This document shows, one piece after another, positions 11,312-22,090 of a DNA stretch of 64,000 nt. The notes under the pieces are model-generated. The model was not told the DNA's origin. It worked only from the letters and a program-made list of their open reading frames with translations, and ran no database searches. Location of the stretch: positions 13,817,462 through 13,881,461 of the forward strand of contig NW_004955464.1 in the NCBI RefSeq assembly GCF_000276665.1, in the 5' to 3' direction. The DNA comes from Chinchilla lanigera (taxonomy: Eukaryota > Chordata > Mammalia > Rodentia > Chinchillidae). The first letter of the stretch is position 1, and each line of letters opens with the position of its first letter. Made by a program: the position numbers and the translations under genes.

Positions 11312-11535
11312 ATAACCCTCCATGAGCACTTCATATATGCTAAATGCTTTAGGTGGATTATATAGCATCTACCTCAAGTCAATAGTTATCTACATCTTAT
11401 AGATGAGGAAACTGAGTCATAGAGAAGCTAAAGCACTTGCCTTAGGTTACCTACCTGGTCAATAATGGTGAAACTGACATGTGACCCCAAGCAGTCCTGT
11501 TCCAGAGTGCTGCTCTTAACCACTACACCACGCAC
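11312..11535 (-). repeat. MIR
   Basis: AGATGAGGAAACTGAGTCAT, AAGCACTTGCCTTAGGTTAC and CTGCTCTTAACCACTAC match the reverse-complement MIR core and tRNA part. Confidence 0.8.
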
Positions 11536-13690
11536 CGTGATACACTGTGTATAGAAAACTGGGACTTCTCAGCTGTCATAAAGTATAACTAAAAGCATGT
11601 TAGAAAACTTTATTCATCTGTATCATACCAGCTATACAAATACAGTTTCAAAGTAAGTCTCCCTAGCCCCCTTCCAGCCAAATTGCTACTGCCCCCAAAG
11701 ACCTTCCCACCAGAAATTCTGGAATTGCTGCAGCAAATACCCTTCATTTCGATCCTCCCTGAGGCCCCTCAGATCCCCATGGACACCTTCATTGGTGGTC
11801 TTGTCTGCTTTCAATGATATTCCTTCACACTCCTTAAGGGAACACCTACAGTGCTCACTAGCTGAATGTTTACTCCTCTTTCTGGAAGGAAGATGAAAGC
11901 AAGCAAGGAGAGCTGGGTACACAGACATCCATCAACTAAGCTTTTGATCTCCCTGCCTGGGAAGCAGATTTCACACCCAAACCAACTGCAACAAATTTTA
12001 CTAGTGAGGTTTCCTACACTACTCCATCCATTGTGGAATGGAATCTCCATAGGGGTGAGCCTCCTCGATGCCACTCTCCTCAAGGGGCCAGGGTGTGCTC
12101 TGGTGTGGGCGCAGCGGACATTCTGCAAGTGTTTCGGCATCGCAGGCAGTCAATTCTTGTGGAGTCTGAATAGCAGCAGGCCCCACACTCAGAGCCCCAC
12201 TCAGAGCCTATCATGTGTCCACACTTGGAGCAGCAGCCAGAAGAACAGGAAGGGGAATTGCTGGGCTCCAAAGCCAGGCCCACTGGGGGCTGCCACCCTT
12301 GAGCCCTTGAATTCTGACGCAGGATCAGGGAGAAAAGCTGGGCAAATGGCTCGAGGAAGTAAAAGAGATCCGGTGAGCAGACGAGGGGCCTTCCAGGAGG
12401 AGATCTCAGGCAGCAGCTGGAACAGAAGAAAACCAATCTTGTAGGTAAAAAGGGCGGGGGACCATCTGCGGCAGGGGCCAGACAGCAGTGGCAGGGGCTG
12501 ACCAGAAGAAGCCCTTTAGGATGTCGTTCAGGCCCAGAAATACACCCTCAGCCGGGTAAGTTATTGCAACGCCCTTGCAAATATAAAGTGCTGTACAAAC
12601 ACTAAATCTAGAATAGCTAATAATTTTGTTATGTTAAAGCATTCGTGTCAGGTAATTAATGTACTCATTGTGATCATTTAATTTTATGGCAGGTAGTGTA
12701 GGGCTGGACAGAAATAGGGCTCGTTTGGCCCAGCCTTCTCCTTTCTCGTTAGATCAGCCAGCGGCACAGTCTCCCTGGAGACTCCCCGTCGCCAAGGACT
12801 CGCTGGCGGAACCTCTGCACCCAGACCTGGCGCCACCATGCGGCCGGGGAGTTCGGTTTTTCTTGGCCCCTGGTGCTTAGAGGCCTTAGTGCCCCCTGGT
12901 GGTGCCGGAGACACTACCATTTCCTCAAAAGGGATTCACAGGGGAATTAGCGGGGGAAGAGAAAATTGGTCTCCTGGATAAAAACTTCTCCCTTGACAAG
13001 GATGCCTCAAGCCCCCAGGTGCTGGGCACAGGAAGCTGGAGGTGGTGCTGCCCCTCCTGAGGTCACGGGATGCTCCTCAGGTCAGCAGGCAGGGTGGAAG
13101 GCTTTGTATCAGAAGACCACCTGGGGGAAACCCAGAGGTGGGCCTCACTGCTCCTGAAAGCCCTAAGGGAAGCTTGCACTCCTGCCCACGAGACCACGAG
13201 GGCACTGTCCTTGTTCCTTCCTGAATCTGCTGAGGGTCCTGCTTGCAGCAGGGGTACCATCTGCCCTCTGCCCTCTCCATTCCTATTCCCTGCCCTTCAC
13301 CCTTCTGCTGACTCAGTGTCCCGCTCCAAGGGAGCCACTGTTAGTCCTGTAACAAACCTTCTCAACACCTCTTCCGGTGGAGCCCTTCCTACTTAGTCTA
13401 GTACTAGGTCTCAAAGAGCAGCTGCAGGTTCTGTTTCCCTTGTTCGCTGACCTGGAGAGGGGTTCAACAGGGTATTAGGGCTGGGCTTTGCCCTTGCCCT
13501 GAATGAGCCCCAACCTCACATGTCTGCATTCACACAAATGCGCAGATATCTGTTTCCATCTTGAGCTTCTTACTGATCTCTGTGTGCCTTTAGGTGGTGA
13601 CCAGAGGGCTTCTCCATGCTGGATACACTAAGACTGTCTCTGTTATATACTGAGTTATAATTTATAAAATCTTTGACTGTGGTCAATGCA
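11536..13690. other. GC-richer intergenic block
   Basis: Moderately GC-rich, free of obvious young repeats, with long but mutually overlapping open frames on both strands at 11690-13400. Composition explains these frames; none has a recognisable product or consistent splice sites. A CTCF-type motif lies at 12890-12902. An untranslated exon or regulatory element of a neighbouring gene is possible but not shown. Confidence 0.35.
12890..12902 (-). promoter_or_regulatory. CTCF-type motif
   Basis: TGCCCCCTGGTGG on the + strand, that is CCACCAGGGGGCA on the minus strand, a full match to the CTCF core. It lies in a repeat-free, CpG-containing stretch. Occupancy is unknown. Confidence 0.6.
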
Positions 13691-13691
13691 A

Positions 13692-13775
13692 ACTCTCCTC
13701 TCCTCTCCTCTCCTTTCCTCTCCTCTCCTCTCCTCTCCTCTCCTCCTCTCCCATCCCTTCCCTTCCTCTTCCCTC
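13692..13775 (+). repeat. (CTCTC)n/(TCCTC)n microsatellite
   Basis: An almost uninterrupted TCTCC pentamer run, then a TC-rich tail to about 13775. Confidence 0.95.
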
Positions 13776-14189
13776 CCTTCTTCTCCAAGATTCTACCTGG
13801 ACACCCCATCAGGATATGGAGGGTTGGGAGGTATAACAGACTGCTTGTCCTGTAACTAATATATTTATAACTGATTAGAAACGTTTCAGACACACCCTTC
13901 ATAATGGCTTGGTTTGCTAAAGTCAGCACCAATTGCTTGAATGACCCATAAATTCCAGGTTCCTTGGAACCTGGTGGGAAGGCAGGTCAGGCGGTGAGTT
14001 CAGCTAGTTGACCATGGCCCTTTCAGTCTCAGAATTGATGTGTGCTTAGGAAACTCTCTGAATGGTAAGAACTTGCTTCATTCAGTTGAGGGTAAAACAT
14101 GATTTTTGTCTTCCAGACCAGTATTTGGCATACAGCACCACACTCATTAGCACAGAAAATAACTACACTAGAAGAATATAACTACACTA

Positions 14190-14425
14190 GCATCTATTGA
14201 GGAATCATCTGTGCTGGGAGTGTAGAAAACTACTTTATATCAATTATCTCATTTAATGTACCCAACACTCAAGGTCATTTGTGACCTTATTTTACAGATG
14301 CAAGAACTAAATCATGACAGGTTACATAGCTTGCTCAAGATCAGGTAGTTGCTAGGTAGCAGAGCTGGAATTTGAACTCAAGCAGTCTGTGCTCCCCTCT
14401 TTAAGCTGGATGCACTAGCTTTCTC
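14190..14425 (-). repeat. MIR
   Basis: TATCTCATTTAATGTACCC, TTTTACAGATGCAAGAAC, GGTTACATAGCTTGCTCAAG and AGCAGAGCTGGAATTTGAAC follow the reverse-complement MIR. Confidence 0.85.
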
Positions 14426-14551
14426 TTTGAAAATAATTATTATTTTTTGCTCTCTGCTGGGCCCGTAAGAGGGATGGACTTTATATAAGATTGATCTATT
14501 TATTGATGTGTCTTATTTGATACCACTGTACTAAACTGTCATAAAGAAGGA

Positions 14552-14682
14552 TCTAAACTTGGCGTGGTGGCACACACCTGTAAGCTTAGCACTTGGGAAG
14601 CGGAGTCAGGAGGATCACTGAGAGTTCAAGGCCAGCCCGAACTGCATAGTGAGACTCTCTCTCAAAAAGAGGAAAAAAAAGA
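14552..14682 (+). repeat. B1-type SINE
   Basis: CTTGGCGTGGTGGCACACAC, GTTCAAGGCCAGCCCGAAC, GAGACTCTCTCTCAAAA. Confidence 0.88.
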
Positions 14683-15304
14683 GGAATTATCCTCGGACTA
14701 ACTGCCACATCTACAGCAGCAATGCCCTACCAAGAGAAGGGGCCACAGGTACTTTCTTATGCCTAGGTGACCATTTTGAGTATCAAACAACTTTACAACC
14801 TTCGCCTCAGCTTACTGGATGAGGGATGGACATCTGACCCAAGGGCAGCCAGTCTTTGGCTTGGCTATGTGTTCATGGAAGTGTTAGGAAGTGTAGAAGC
14901 AAGGACAGAATACTAAGTGATTATAATGATGAAACACAAGAATTGAAATTAATAAATGCTTAATTCAGAGGCAGTGATAAAACCACCTAATTTCTAGAAC
15001 TAGATTGTATCCTGAACAATGTCCAATTCTCAAAGTTTGTTAATATCTCTCTGAAATCTCCTTGTACAGTTTTATGTCTTGACTTCTTTATTTCTATCTA
15101 CATTCTCACAGTTATCATCCTCTTGATGATCCCCTATATAGTATATCCTCAAGAGCTCACAATTAAGTAGGTAGCTGAGACAATGTAGCAATTACAATAG
15201 AATATAACAAATGCTAGCATGGAGGAAGTCCAGGAGATTGTGACAACACAAAGTGGAGGCTCATCTAACTAGAAAGGTAGAGAATTGGGAGGACAGCTCC
15301 TACT

Positions 15305-15772
15305 CAGAGCTTTTGTCATGACCCTTAAAATGGCCCAGAATGTCCTACATAATCTGAGCCCTCCATTCCCACATTCCTCCTGTAATTTCTATTCCTATAA
15401 CTGAATTCCCCTCCTTCCTCATTCTGACCTCCCTGGCCTCCTTGGTGCTCCTGAGACACATTGGCTCCTGCCTTAAGACTTGTGCTCTTGCTGTCTTTGC
15501 TATAATGTTCCAGGTATCCATTTGTTCAATTCTTTTACTTCAGTTTTTCTAAAATACCATCTTCTCAATGAACTTTCCTTCACATCTGATTTAATACTGC
15601 CTGCCACAATATTAGGTATTACAATAGGTATTACCAATCTCTTTATTCTGCTCTACTTTTTCTTTTTTCTTTGGAACTTATTATCTTCCAACATATTTAA
15701 TAACTTATTTATTATGTTTATTGGTTTTTGCCTGTTTACCTGACTAGCATTTAAGTTCAATGTGGATAGAAA
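15305..15772 (+). mobile_element. L2 (LINE2) fragment
   Basis: Pyrimidine-rich text ordered like the L2 3' end: CTGACCTCCCTGGCCTCCTT, CTTGTGCTCTTGCTGTCTTT, AAATACCATCTTCTCAATGA, and finally ACTAGCATTTAAGTTCAATG. It ends where the MLT1 LTR begins. Confidence 0.55.
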
Positions 15773-16128
15773 TTCTTAGGCCATTTGGGCTGCTGTACAA
15801 AACACTATGGACTGGCTGGCCGACGGACAACAGAAATTGCTTACAGTTTGGGGGGCTCAGAAATCCAATATACAGGCACTGGAAAACACAGTCTGGTGAA
15901 GACCCATTCCTTAGTTCATAGATGGACAGCTCTCTTCTTGCTGAGTCCTCACTAACTGCAAGTAGGCAAAATAAATCTCCCCAGGGCCTCATAGAAGGCA
16001 CTAATCTCAATCCCATAACCCTCATGACCTAATCATATCGCGAAGACCCACATCTCCAAAAGCCCTCACACCGAGATTTTCAATATATTAATTTGGGGCA
16101 GGGTGTATTCAGACCATAGCAAGGTCAT
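15773..16128 (-). mobile_element. MLT1-type solo LTR (ERVL-MaLR)
   Basis: Reverse complement of the MLT1A consensus in order: TTAGGCCATTTGGGCTGCTG, CTATGGACTGGCTGGCCGAC, TCATAGATGGACAGCTCTC, CCTCATGACCTAATCATATC, TTCAGACCATAGCA. It is old and carries no retroviral genes. Confidence 0.88.
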
Positions 16129-16332
16129 ATTTTGTTTACTGGTGGTTATAGGTAGTACTCTCCAGGAAGAAGATTCTGAGGAAAAGATTAGCCTGCTGGG
16201 TGGCTGCTATTTGAGAATGTTTTCTGGATCAACACCCGTGGAAATGGAGGAAACAGGATTGGTGCTGAGGGAAAAATTGACGAAGACACAGTTTCAACAA
16301 AGTTTCAGCCAATTCTACAGAGACCTTGAGAG

Positions 16333-16471
16333 CTGGGCTGGGCATGGTGGTGTACACCTGTAATCCCAGCACTTGGGAGGCTGAGGCAGGAGGATCGTTG
16401 CAAGTTCGAGACCAGCCTGGGCTACAAAGTGAGCACAAGGCCAGCCTGAACTGCATAGTGAGACCTTATCT

Positions 16472-16506
<35 letters not shown>

Positions 16507-16525
16507 AGAGAGAGAGAGAGAGCTG
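16333..16525 (+). repeat. B1-type SINE with A-tail and GA repeat
   Basis: GCTGGGCATGGTGGTGTACA and CCAGCACTTGGGAGGCTGAG with the internal duplication, then over 30 A, then (GA)n to about 16522. Confidence 0.93.
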
Positions 16526-16730
16526 GGAGAGCAAAAGTTAGGGTAAGGAGGCTGGATATTTATGCCCAAGTGTTTATTGGTCATTGGATACGGACTGTCC
16601 CTGGAGGGAGACAAGATCTTAGTCAAAGAGGTTTTCTTTAGCCTAGAGATTACCTGGCAAGGCTTACAGTTAAGGACTGTCTACAAGTAGTACTCCCAGC
16701 AACTGAAGGAATATGAGGAATGCTTGTAAG

Positions 16731-16837
16731 TCCCTCCCTCTCCTTTTCCTTCTTCCTGTATTCCTTGTCCCTCCCTCTCCTTTTCCTTCTTCCTGTATTC
16801 CTTTTCCCTCCCTCTCCTTTTCCTTCTTCCTGTATTC
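16731..16837 (+). repeat. 37-bp minisatellite, about 3 copies
   Basis: Copies begin at 16731, 16768 and 16805 (TCCCTCCCTCTCCTTTTCCT...), nearly identical and pyrimidine-only apart from TGTATT. The array runs straight into a B1-ID element. Confidence 0.93.
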
Positions 16838-17008
16838 GAGAGTGAACCCAGGAACTATATGCTGAGCTACATCCTCAGCACTTTCTGCTTTTTATTTTGA
16901 GATGAGGTCTTGCTACATTGCCCAAGGTGGACTCAAACTTGTAATCTTTTTACCTCAGCTTCCAAGACTGCTGGGATTATAGGAGTGTACCACTATGCCC
17001 AGGTAAGT
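16838..17008 (-). repeat. ID-B1 fusion SINE (B4-like)
   Basis: The ID part (GAACCCAGGAACTATATGCT, GAGCTACATCCTCAGCA) is joined to a B1 part (TTGAGATGAGGTCTTGCTAC, GCTGGGATTATAGGAGTG), in reverse complement. Confidence 0.8.
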
Positions 17009-18029
17009 CCCTCACTTATGAAGGTAGATTTAGGCATCAGATCATAGAATCCACTGCAGTTTTCCCCTAGTACCACTTAGATTCACTTTTTCATGTAAGT
17101 TCTTGAGAGCATCTCTTCACGGATTTTGGTGGGCCTCTCTTTGTAGGGGACATTTAAAAGAGAAGAGATTGCAGAATGACCTATTGACTGTTGTGATAGG
17201 TCTTGGGGCCACAATATATACTCATTGCCTTCTTTTTCTACTAATAATGCTAGATTCCCCTTATCCTCAGCTAGTATATCTATCTGGTTGTATGTGAGGA
17301 GTGGCTGAGCTGGAGATCGATCACACGTGTAGGGTTAGAGCAAGGCCAGCACTGAGAACACAGAGTGCCTGAGGTGAGCCAGGTGAACAAGTTGTTAGGC
17401 AGGGGGGTTTCACCTAACACCAACCTGCCAAGTGCATAGATAAATATACTGCAGTTGTTGGGCAGTTGTTTTCTCTAACCAAGAAGGAGGGTTCTGCCTG
17501 ACCCCAGCTTTCTGTATTTTCACTCTTGCTTTCATTTCTTTATGGTCCTCCCCCTGGGAGTTTCTCAAGAGCTGTGCTAGATGCAGTAGTTATGGTAGCT
17601 TAACCTATGGCATGACTTAAGGTTCCCAAGGGACCTGGCCCTTTGTGAACTAAGACTGTTGCCCTGGGACATATATTAACAAAATAGGATGATGCCAACA
17701 GAGGCCCAAGTACCAAATGGATTACAGCAGCCCTCCTGGATCCTGATAATCAGAGTCAATTACCTCTGCTATGGTAATTGCCTGTTCTTCTTGCCTTCTT
17801 GCCTGTGGGTCTGTTGGCATGAAGGAACTGAATAATACAGGCATAACTGTATTCAGTCCCACATGGATCACTGGGACGCTGGCTGTGTCTCCCAACAGAA
17901 GGGTCCGCCTTTTGAGAACCAGCTCTTACAAATTTGCAAGTCCCAAATGGGGTCACTGAGACTAACGGGGGGTATTCCTGCTTCTACCCCTTGGTTCCTA
18001 GGCTCAAATGTACATGCAAAAGTTTTTTT
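17009..18029. other. Intergenic, unassigned
   Basis: Unique-looking sequence. No gene, RNA gene or clear repeat recognised. Confidence 0.35.
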
Positions 18030-18200
18030 GTGTGTGTGTTTGGGGGGGGTTGGGGATTGAACCCAGGGCCTTTGAACTGAGCTACATTCCAAGCTACACT
18101 TCTTTTCTAATTTTGTTTCATTTCATTTTGAGACCAAGACTTGCTAAATTGCTAAATTGCCCAGGCTGGGCTCAAACTTGTGATCGTTCTGTTTCAGCCT
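18030..18200 (-). repeat. ID-B1 fusion SINE (B4-like)
   Basis: GGGGATTGAACCCAGGGCCT, then TTTTGAGACCAAGACTTGC and GCCCAGGCTGGGCTCAAAC; GCTAAATT is repeated internally. Confidence 0.75.
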
Positions 18201-18239
18201 CCCCTTTCCCTTTGAGAGTTGTACTATTTTATCTTCCAG

Positions 18240-20540
18240 TAGATTAAGTGTTTCTGTTTTAACATTTAGATCTTTGATGCATTTTGATTTTAGTTTAGTA
18301 CATAGTCAGATATTTAGGTCTAGACTCAATCTTCTATGTGTAGATAGCCAGTTTTACCAGCATCATTTATTAAAGAGCCAATTGTTCCTCTTGTGTATGT
18401 TTTTGGTTCCTTTGTCAAAAATCAAATAGCTGTGTGTGCCTGGGGTTGTTTCCGGTTCTCCTATTCTGCTCCATTAATTCACATGCTTGTTTTTTTGTCA
18501 GTACCATCCTGTGCTGTTTTCATTACAGTAGCTTTAAAACTTCAGGTCTGGGAATGTGATGTCACCTGCTTTGTTTTCCTAATTTCTTTTTCAGTGAGTT
18601 CATTATTAGTATATAGAAATTCTATTGTTTTTTTTATGTTTATTTTGTATCCTGTTACACTGATGAATGTGGTTATCAATTCTAGGGGTCTGGTGGTTTC
18701 TTCGGGTGTTTTTTTTTATCGTGAATGGATGTTGGAGTTTGTCAAAAGCTTTTTCTGAATCTGTTGAGATGATCATGTGAGTTTTGTCCTGGTTTCTGTT
18801 TATGTGCTAAATTAGACTTACTGACTTCCATGTGTTCAACCATTCTCGCATACCTGGGACAAAGCCTACTTGGTCATGGTATACGATCTTATTGGTGATT
18901 TGTTGCATTCTGCTTGCTAGTATCTTGTAAAGAATTTTTGCATCTATGTTCATTAGAGAAATTAGCCTATGGTTCTCTTTTTTTGGTTAGATCCTTGTCT
19001 AGTTTTGGGATCAGGATAGTGTTACCTTCTGAGAATGATTTTGGAAATACTCATTCTCTCTCAATTTCATTAAAAAGTTTGAGGGGTATTGACATTAGAT
19101 CTTTCCCAAAGTTTCATCTGTAGAATTTATCTGTGAATCCATCAGATCTTGTGCTTTTCTTGGTAGGCTTTTAAAATTATTACTGCCAATTTTATTGCCT
19201 GTTATTGGATTGTTCAAGATTTCTAAGTCTTCTTGGTTCAGTTTCGGTGTCTAGGAATTTCTCCACTTCTTTTGAGTTCTCCAGTTGTCTGGCATATATG
19301 TTTGTGAAATATAGTAGCTGCTCATCATTTTATGGATTTTAACAGTGCCCATTATGATTTCACCTTTTTCATTTCTAATTACACTAATTTGTGTCTTTTA
19401 TTTCCTTTTTTTGATAAGTTGACTAAGTGTTTGTGTATTTTATTTATTCTTTCAGACAACCAGCTCTTCAATTCATTGATTCTTTATATTATTTTTTTAG
19501 TCTCCATTTCATTAATTTTTGCTTTATTCTTTATAATTTCCTTACTGTACAAGCTCTGGGTTTGGATTGTTCTTGTTTTTCTAAGACCTTGGGATGCATC
19601 ATTAGGTTATTTATTTGGGCTCATTCTGTGTTTCTGATGTGAGAATTCACTGCTATAAACTTCTCTCATCACACTGCTTTCATTGTGTTCCCTAAGTTCT
19701 GGTATGTTGTAATATTAATACAACTTGATTCATGAACAGAAATGTTTGGAAAAATTTTGTTTCCATTTGCAAACTCCACATCAGGTGACAAACATGACAC
19801 TGCCACCTTCCTCAAAATCATGGAATGAATTAAGTTTGTAAACCAAGGTACTGCTGTACTGGCATTATCATTTAATTTTAGGAACTATCTTATTTCTTCC
19901 TTAATTTTCTCTGTGACTCATTGATTATTCAAGAGTGTACTATTTAATTTCCAAGTATGTGCATAGTTTCTGTGGATTCTTTTGCTATTGATTTCTAGTT
20001 TCATTGCATTGTGATTTGATAATATGCATGGTAAATTTTTTATTCTCTTGCATTTACTTAGCTATAGAAATGCTTTATTAACTAGTATGTGGCCTATTTT
20101 GGAGACAGTATTGTGTGCAGCCAAAAAGAATGTGTATTCTGTTGTTGGGTAGAATATTTTGTATGTATCTAGTAAGTTCATCTGTTTAAAGGTTTGGTTC
20201 AACTTTAATCTTTCTTTGTTGTTTTTTTTTTAGTTGACCTGTCTATTTGTGATAGTGTGGTATTGAGATCCTCCACTATAAATGTATTGATATTTATCTG
20301 ATCTTTTATGTCCATTAGAATTTTATTAACAGGTGAACTATGGCTTCCTACATATATGTTTGTAATTATTATCTTTTGCTGTTGAAAATTTCCATTAACC
20401 AATACATAATGTCCTGGTTTGTCTCTTTTGATCAGCTTTGGCTTGAAATCCATTTTGTATGAAAATAGGATGGCTACTCCTGCTTGTTTTGGGGTCTCTG
20501 TTATGTGGAATATTGTTTTCCATCTTTTGATTTCTAGGCA
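18240..20540 (-). mobile_element. L1 ORF2 region (decayed)
   Basis: Antisense L1 ORF2 from its 3' part on the left (TTACCAGCATCATTTATTAA, near 18352) to the endonuclease domain on the right. On the minus strand at 20230-20540 the peptide WKTIFHITETPKQAGVAIL then FKPKLIKRDKPGHYVLVNG matches L1 endonuclease text from about residue 65. Many stops and frameshifts show it is dead. An insertion of about 150 bases interrupts it near 19710-19860. It abuts an inverted block at 20541. Confidence 0.85.
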
Positions 20541-21120
20541 AAAGAAAGCAAAACAGCAACAGGAAAGCAACAGGGCAGAAGAAAGCACAAGGAACATCCA
20601 AAACCTGTTGAGAAAGAAAGCAAAATAGCAACAGGAAATTAATACAGTGAGGCTGGGGTGGGAGGATCGATGTGAATTCGAGGCCAGCATGGGCTACATA
20701 GTGAGTTGAGGGCCAGCCTGGACTACACAGTGAGACCCTGTCTCAAAAACAAAAAAGATATTTTCATAATAAAAAAAACAAAGAAATTTATGACCACCAA
20801 ACCAATACTCCAAAAACTTCTCAAGGATATCCATAGAGAGAAACAATGAAGCCAACAATGCCAAAAGGTCCAGTAAAATGAATGCATCAGGTAGGGGCAG
20901 TAATTAAGTAGAAGAAAAAGAAAGCAGAGCAGCAACATGAGATTAATACTGTGACAGGAATAAGTCAATATCTATCAATTATAACTCAATGTAAATGGAT
21001 TTAATTCTCCAATCAAAAGACAGATTAGCAATGGATCAAGAAAAAAAAGATTCAACTACATACTGTATTCAATAAACACATTTAACACAAAAAGAAATAC
21101 ATAGAATAAAAATCAAAGAA
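20541..21120 (+). mobile_element. Inverted internal L1 block (ORF1 end, spacer, ORF2 start)
   Basis: Opposite in orientation to the L1 pieces on both sides. On the + strand, KFMTTKPILQKLLKDIH at about 20786-20836 resembles the ORF1 C-terminus. The inter-ORF spacer follows, then text like the first 60 or so codons of ORF2 (AATGTAAATGGATTTAATTC, CCAATCAAAAGACAGATTAG), ending at CACATAGAATAAAAATC-like sequence by 21120. The next L1 residues resume on the minus strand at 20540. A spacer-derived motif (AGCAACA-GAAATTAATAC) occurs twice, near 20626 and 20928. Confidence 0.65.
20650..20758 (+). repeat. B1-type SINE inside the L1 block
   Basis: GGATCGATGTGAATTCGAGG, GGGCTACATAGTGAGTTGAG and GTGAGACCCTGTCTCAAAAA: a truncated forward B1. 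Confidence 0.85.
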
Positions 21121-21264
21121 TTTTTTTGGAGATGGTGTTGCTCTGTAATTCAGGCTGGTCTTGAGCTCACTATGTAGCCCAGGCTGGCCTGGAACTCACT
21201 CTGATCCTCCTGCTTCAGCCTCCTGTATGCTAAGATTACAGACATGCACCACCATGCCCAGCTG
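21118..21264 (-). repeat. B1-type SINE at the L1 inversion boundary
   Basis: TTTTTTTGGAGATGGTGTTG, CACTATGTAGCCCAGGCTGG, CATGCACCACCATGCCCAGC. It sits exactly between the inverted block and the ORF1 remnant. Confidence 0.88.
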
Positions 21265-22090
21265 AAAATACTGTATTTTTCCATCAATTTTGAAAGATAA
21301 TTTTGCAGATGATAACAGTCTGGGTTGGAAATTGTTTTCTTTAAGAGCTTGAAACTCTTCATTCTATGCTCTCCTTGCCTTTAAGTTTGTGTAGAGATAT
21401 CTGTTGTAAATTTGATAGGTTTTCCTTTGAATGTGATTTGTTTCTTTTCTCTAACAGCCTTTAAGATTCTGTTTTTGTATTATACTTCTGGTACTTTAAT
21501 TTTTATTTGGAGTGGTATTTTCTAATCATGGCTATTTGGGGTTCTATATGCTTTGCTTATGTGTATGTTAAATTCTTTTTCCATGTCTAGAAAGTTTTCT
21601 CCTGTTACTTGTATAAACAGGTTTTTGGTGCTTTTTGTGCTTTCTTCTGCCCTTTTGCTAATTCTAATTACTCTTATATTATACCTCTTTGCACCATCTA
21701 GGAGCTGTTGGATCCATTTTTTATGTTTCCTTGTTGCTTTTAAGGCATCTCTCATTAACTGATCACTGACCACAGCTCTATCCTCTAGGCCTGACATTCT
21801 GTCTTCATGTTAGTCACTTCTGCTACCTGTACTTTCAGTCAGGTTTTTAATCTCCTGAACTTCTGATTGGAACTCCTTGTTGACTCTCATTCTTTTCTAT
21901 GCTGGGCATTCATGTCTTATGTCATTTTCTTTAGCTCTACTATCTGTTTATTAGTGTCTTCTCTAGACTCACTGATCATTTGCTTCATTGTGGTCATTAT
22001 GTGATTAGTTATAGCTTCTTTAAATTTGCTAAGCACATATAGAACTGTTTTACTTCCACTGGTTCCCTTTCAGACCTATGGGCCATATAG
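21265..22090 (-). mobile_element. L1 ORF1 remnant
   Basis: Minus-strand text follows L1 ORF1 from coiled coil to C-terminal domain. At 21522-21797 the open stretch contains GAKRYNIRVIRISKRAEEST and KEFNIHISKAYRTPNSHD (RNA-recognition-like region). At 21400-21500 RILKAVREKKQITFKGKPI, and at 21290-21360 FKLLKKTISNP plus LSKLMEKY, match the C-terminal domain. An upstream part at 21800-22080 reads as a lysine/glutamate-rich coiled coil. Stops and frame changes show it is inactive. Confidence 0.75.

Noticed and set aside
11866..12444. 192-codon open frame, the longest in the window
   Set aside because: It overlaps long frames on the opposite strand, has no domain or family I recognise and no splice or promoter support; GC-rich composition explains it.
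12686..12880. Possible first exon of a divergent gene (CpG-containing, ATG with ccaccATG context at 12838)
   Set aside because: CpG density is far below that of the ERI3 island, and the short peptide matches nothing I know; kept only as an intergenic block with a CTCF-type motif.
13570..13932. Minus-strand open frame with GGEERRGEERKGEER-type repeats
   Set aside because: It is the translation of the CTCTC microsatellite.
20205..20690. 161-codon minus-strand open frame as a cellular gene
   Set aside because: Its C-terminal part is L1 endonuclease sequence and its N-terminal part crosses the inversion breakpoint and a B1 element.
21522..21797. 91-codon minus-strand open frame as an independent gene
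   Set aside because: Its sequence matches the L1 ORF1 protein and it sits inside the L1.
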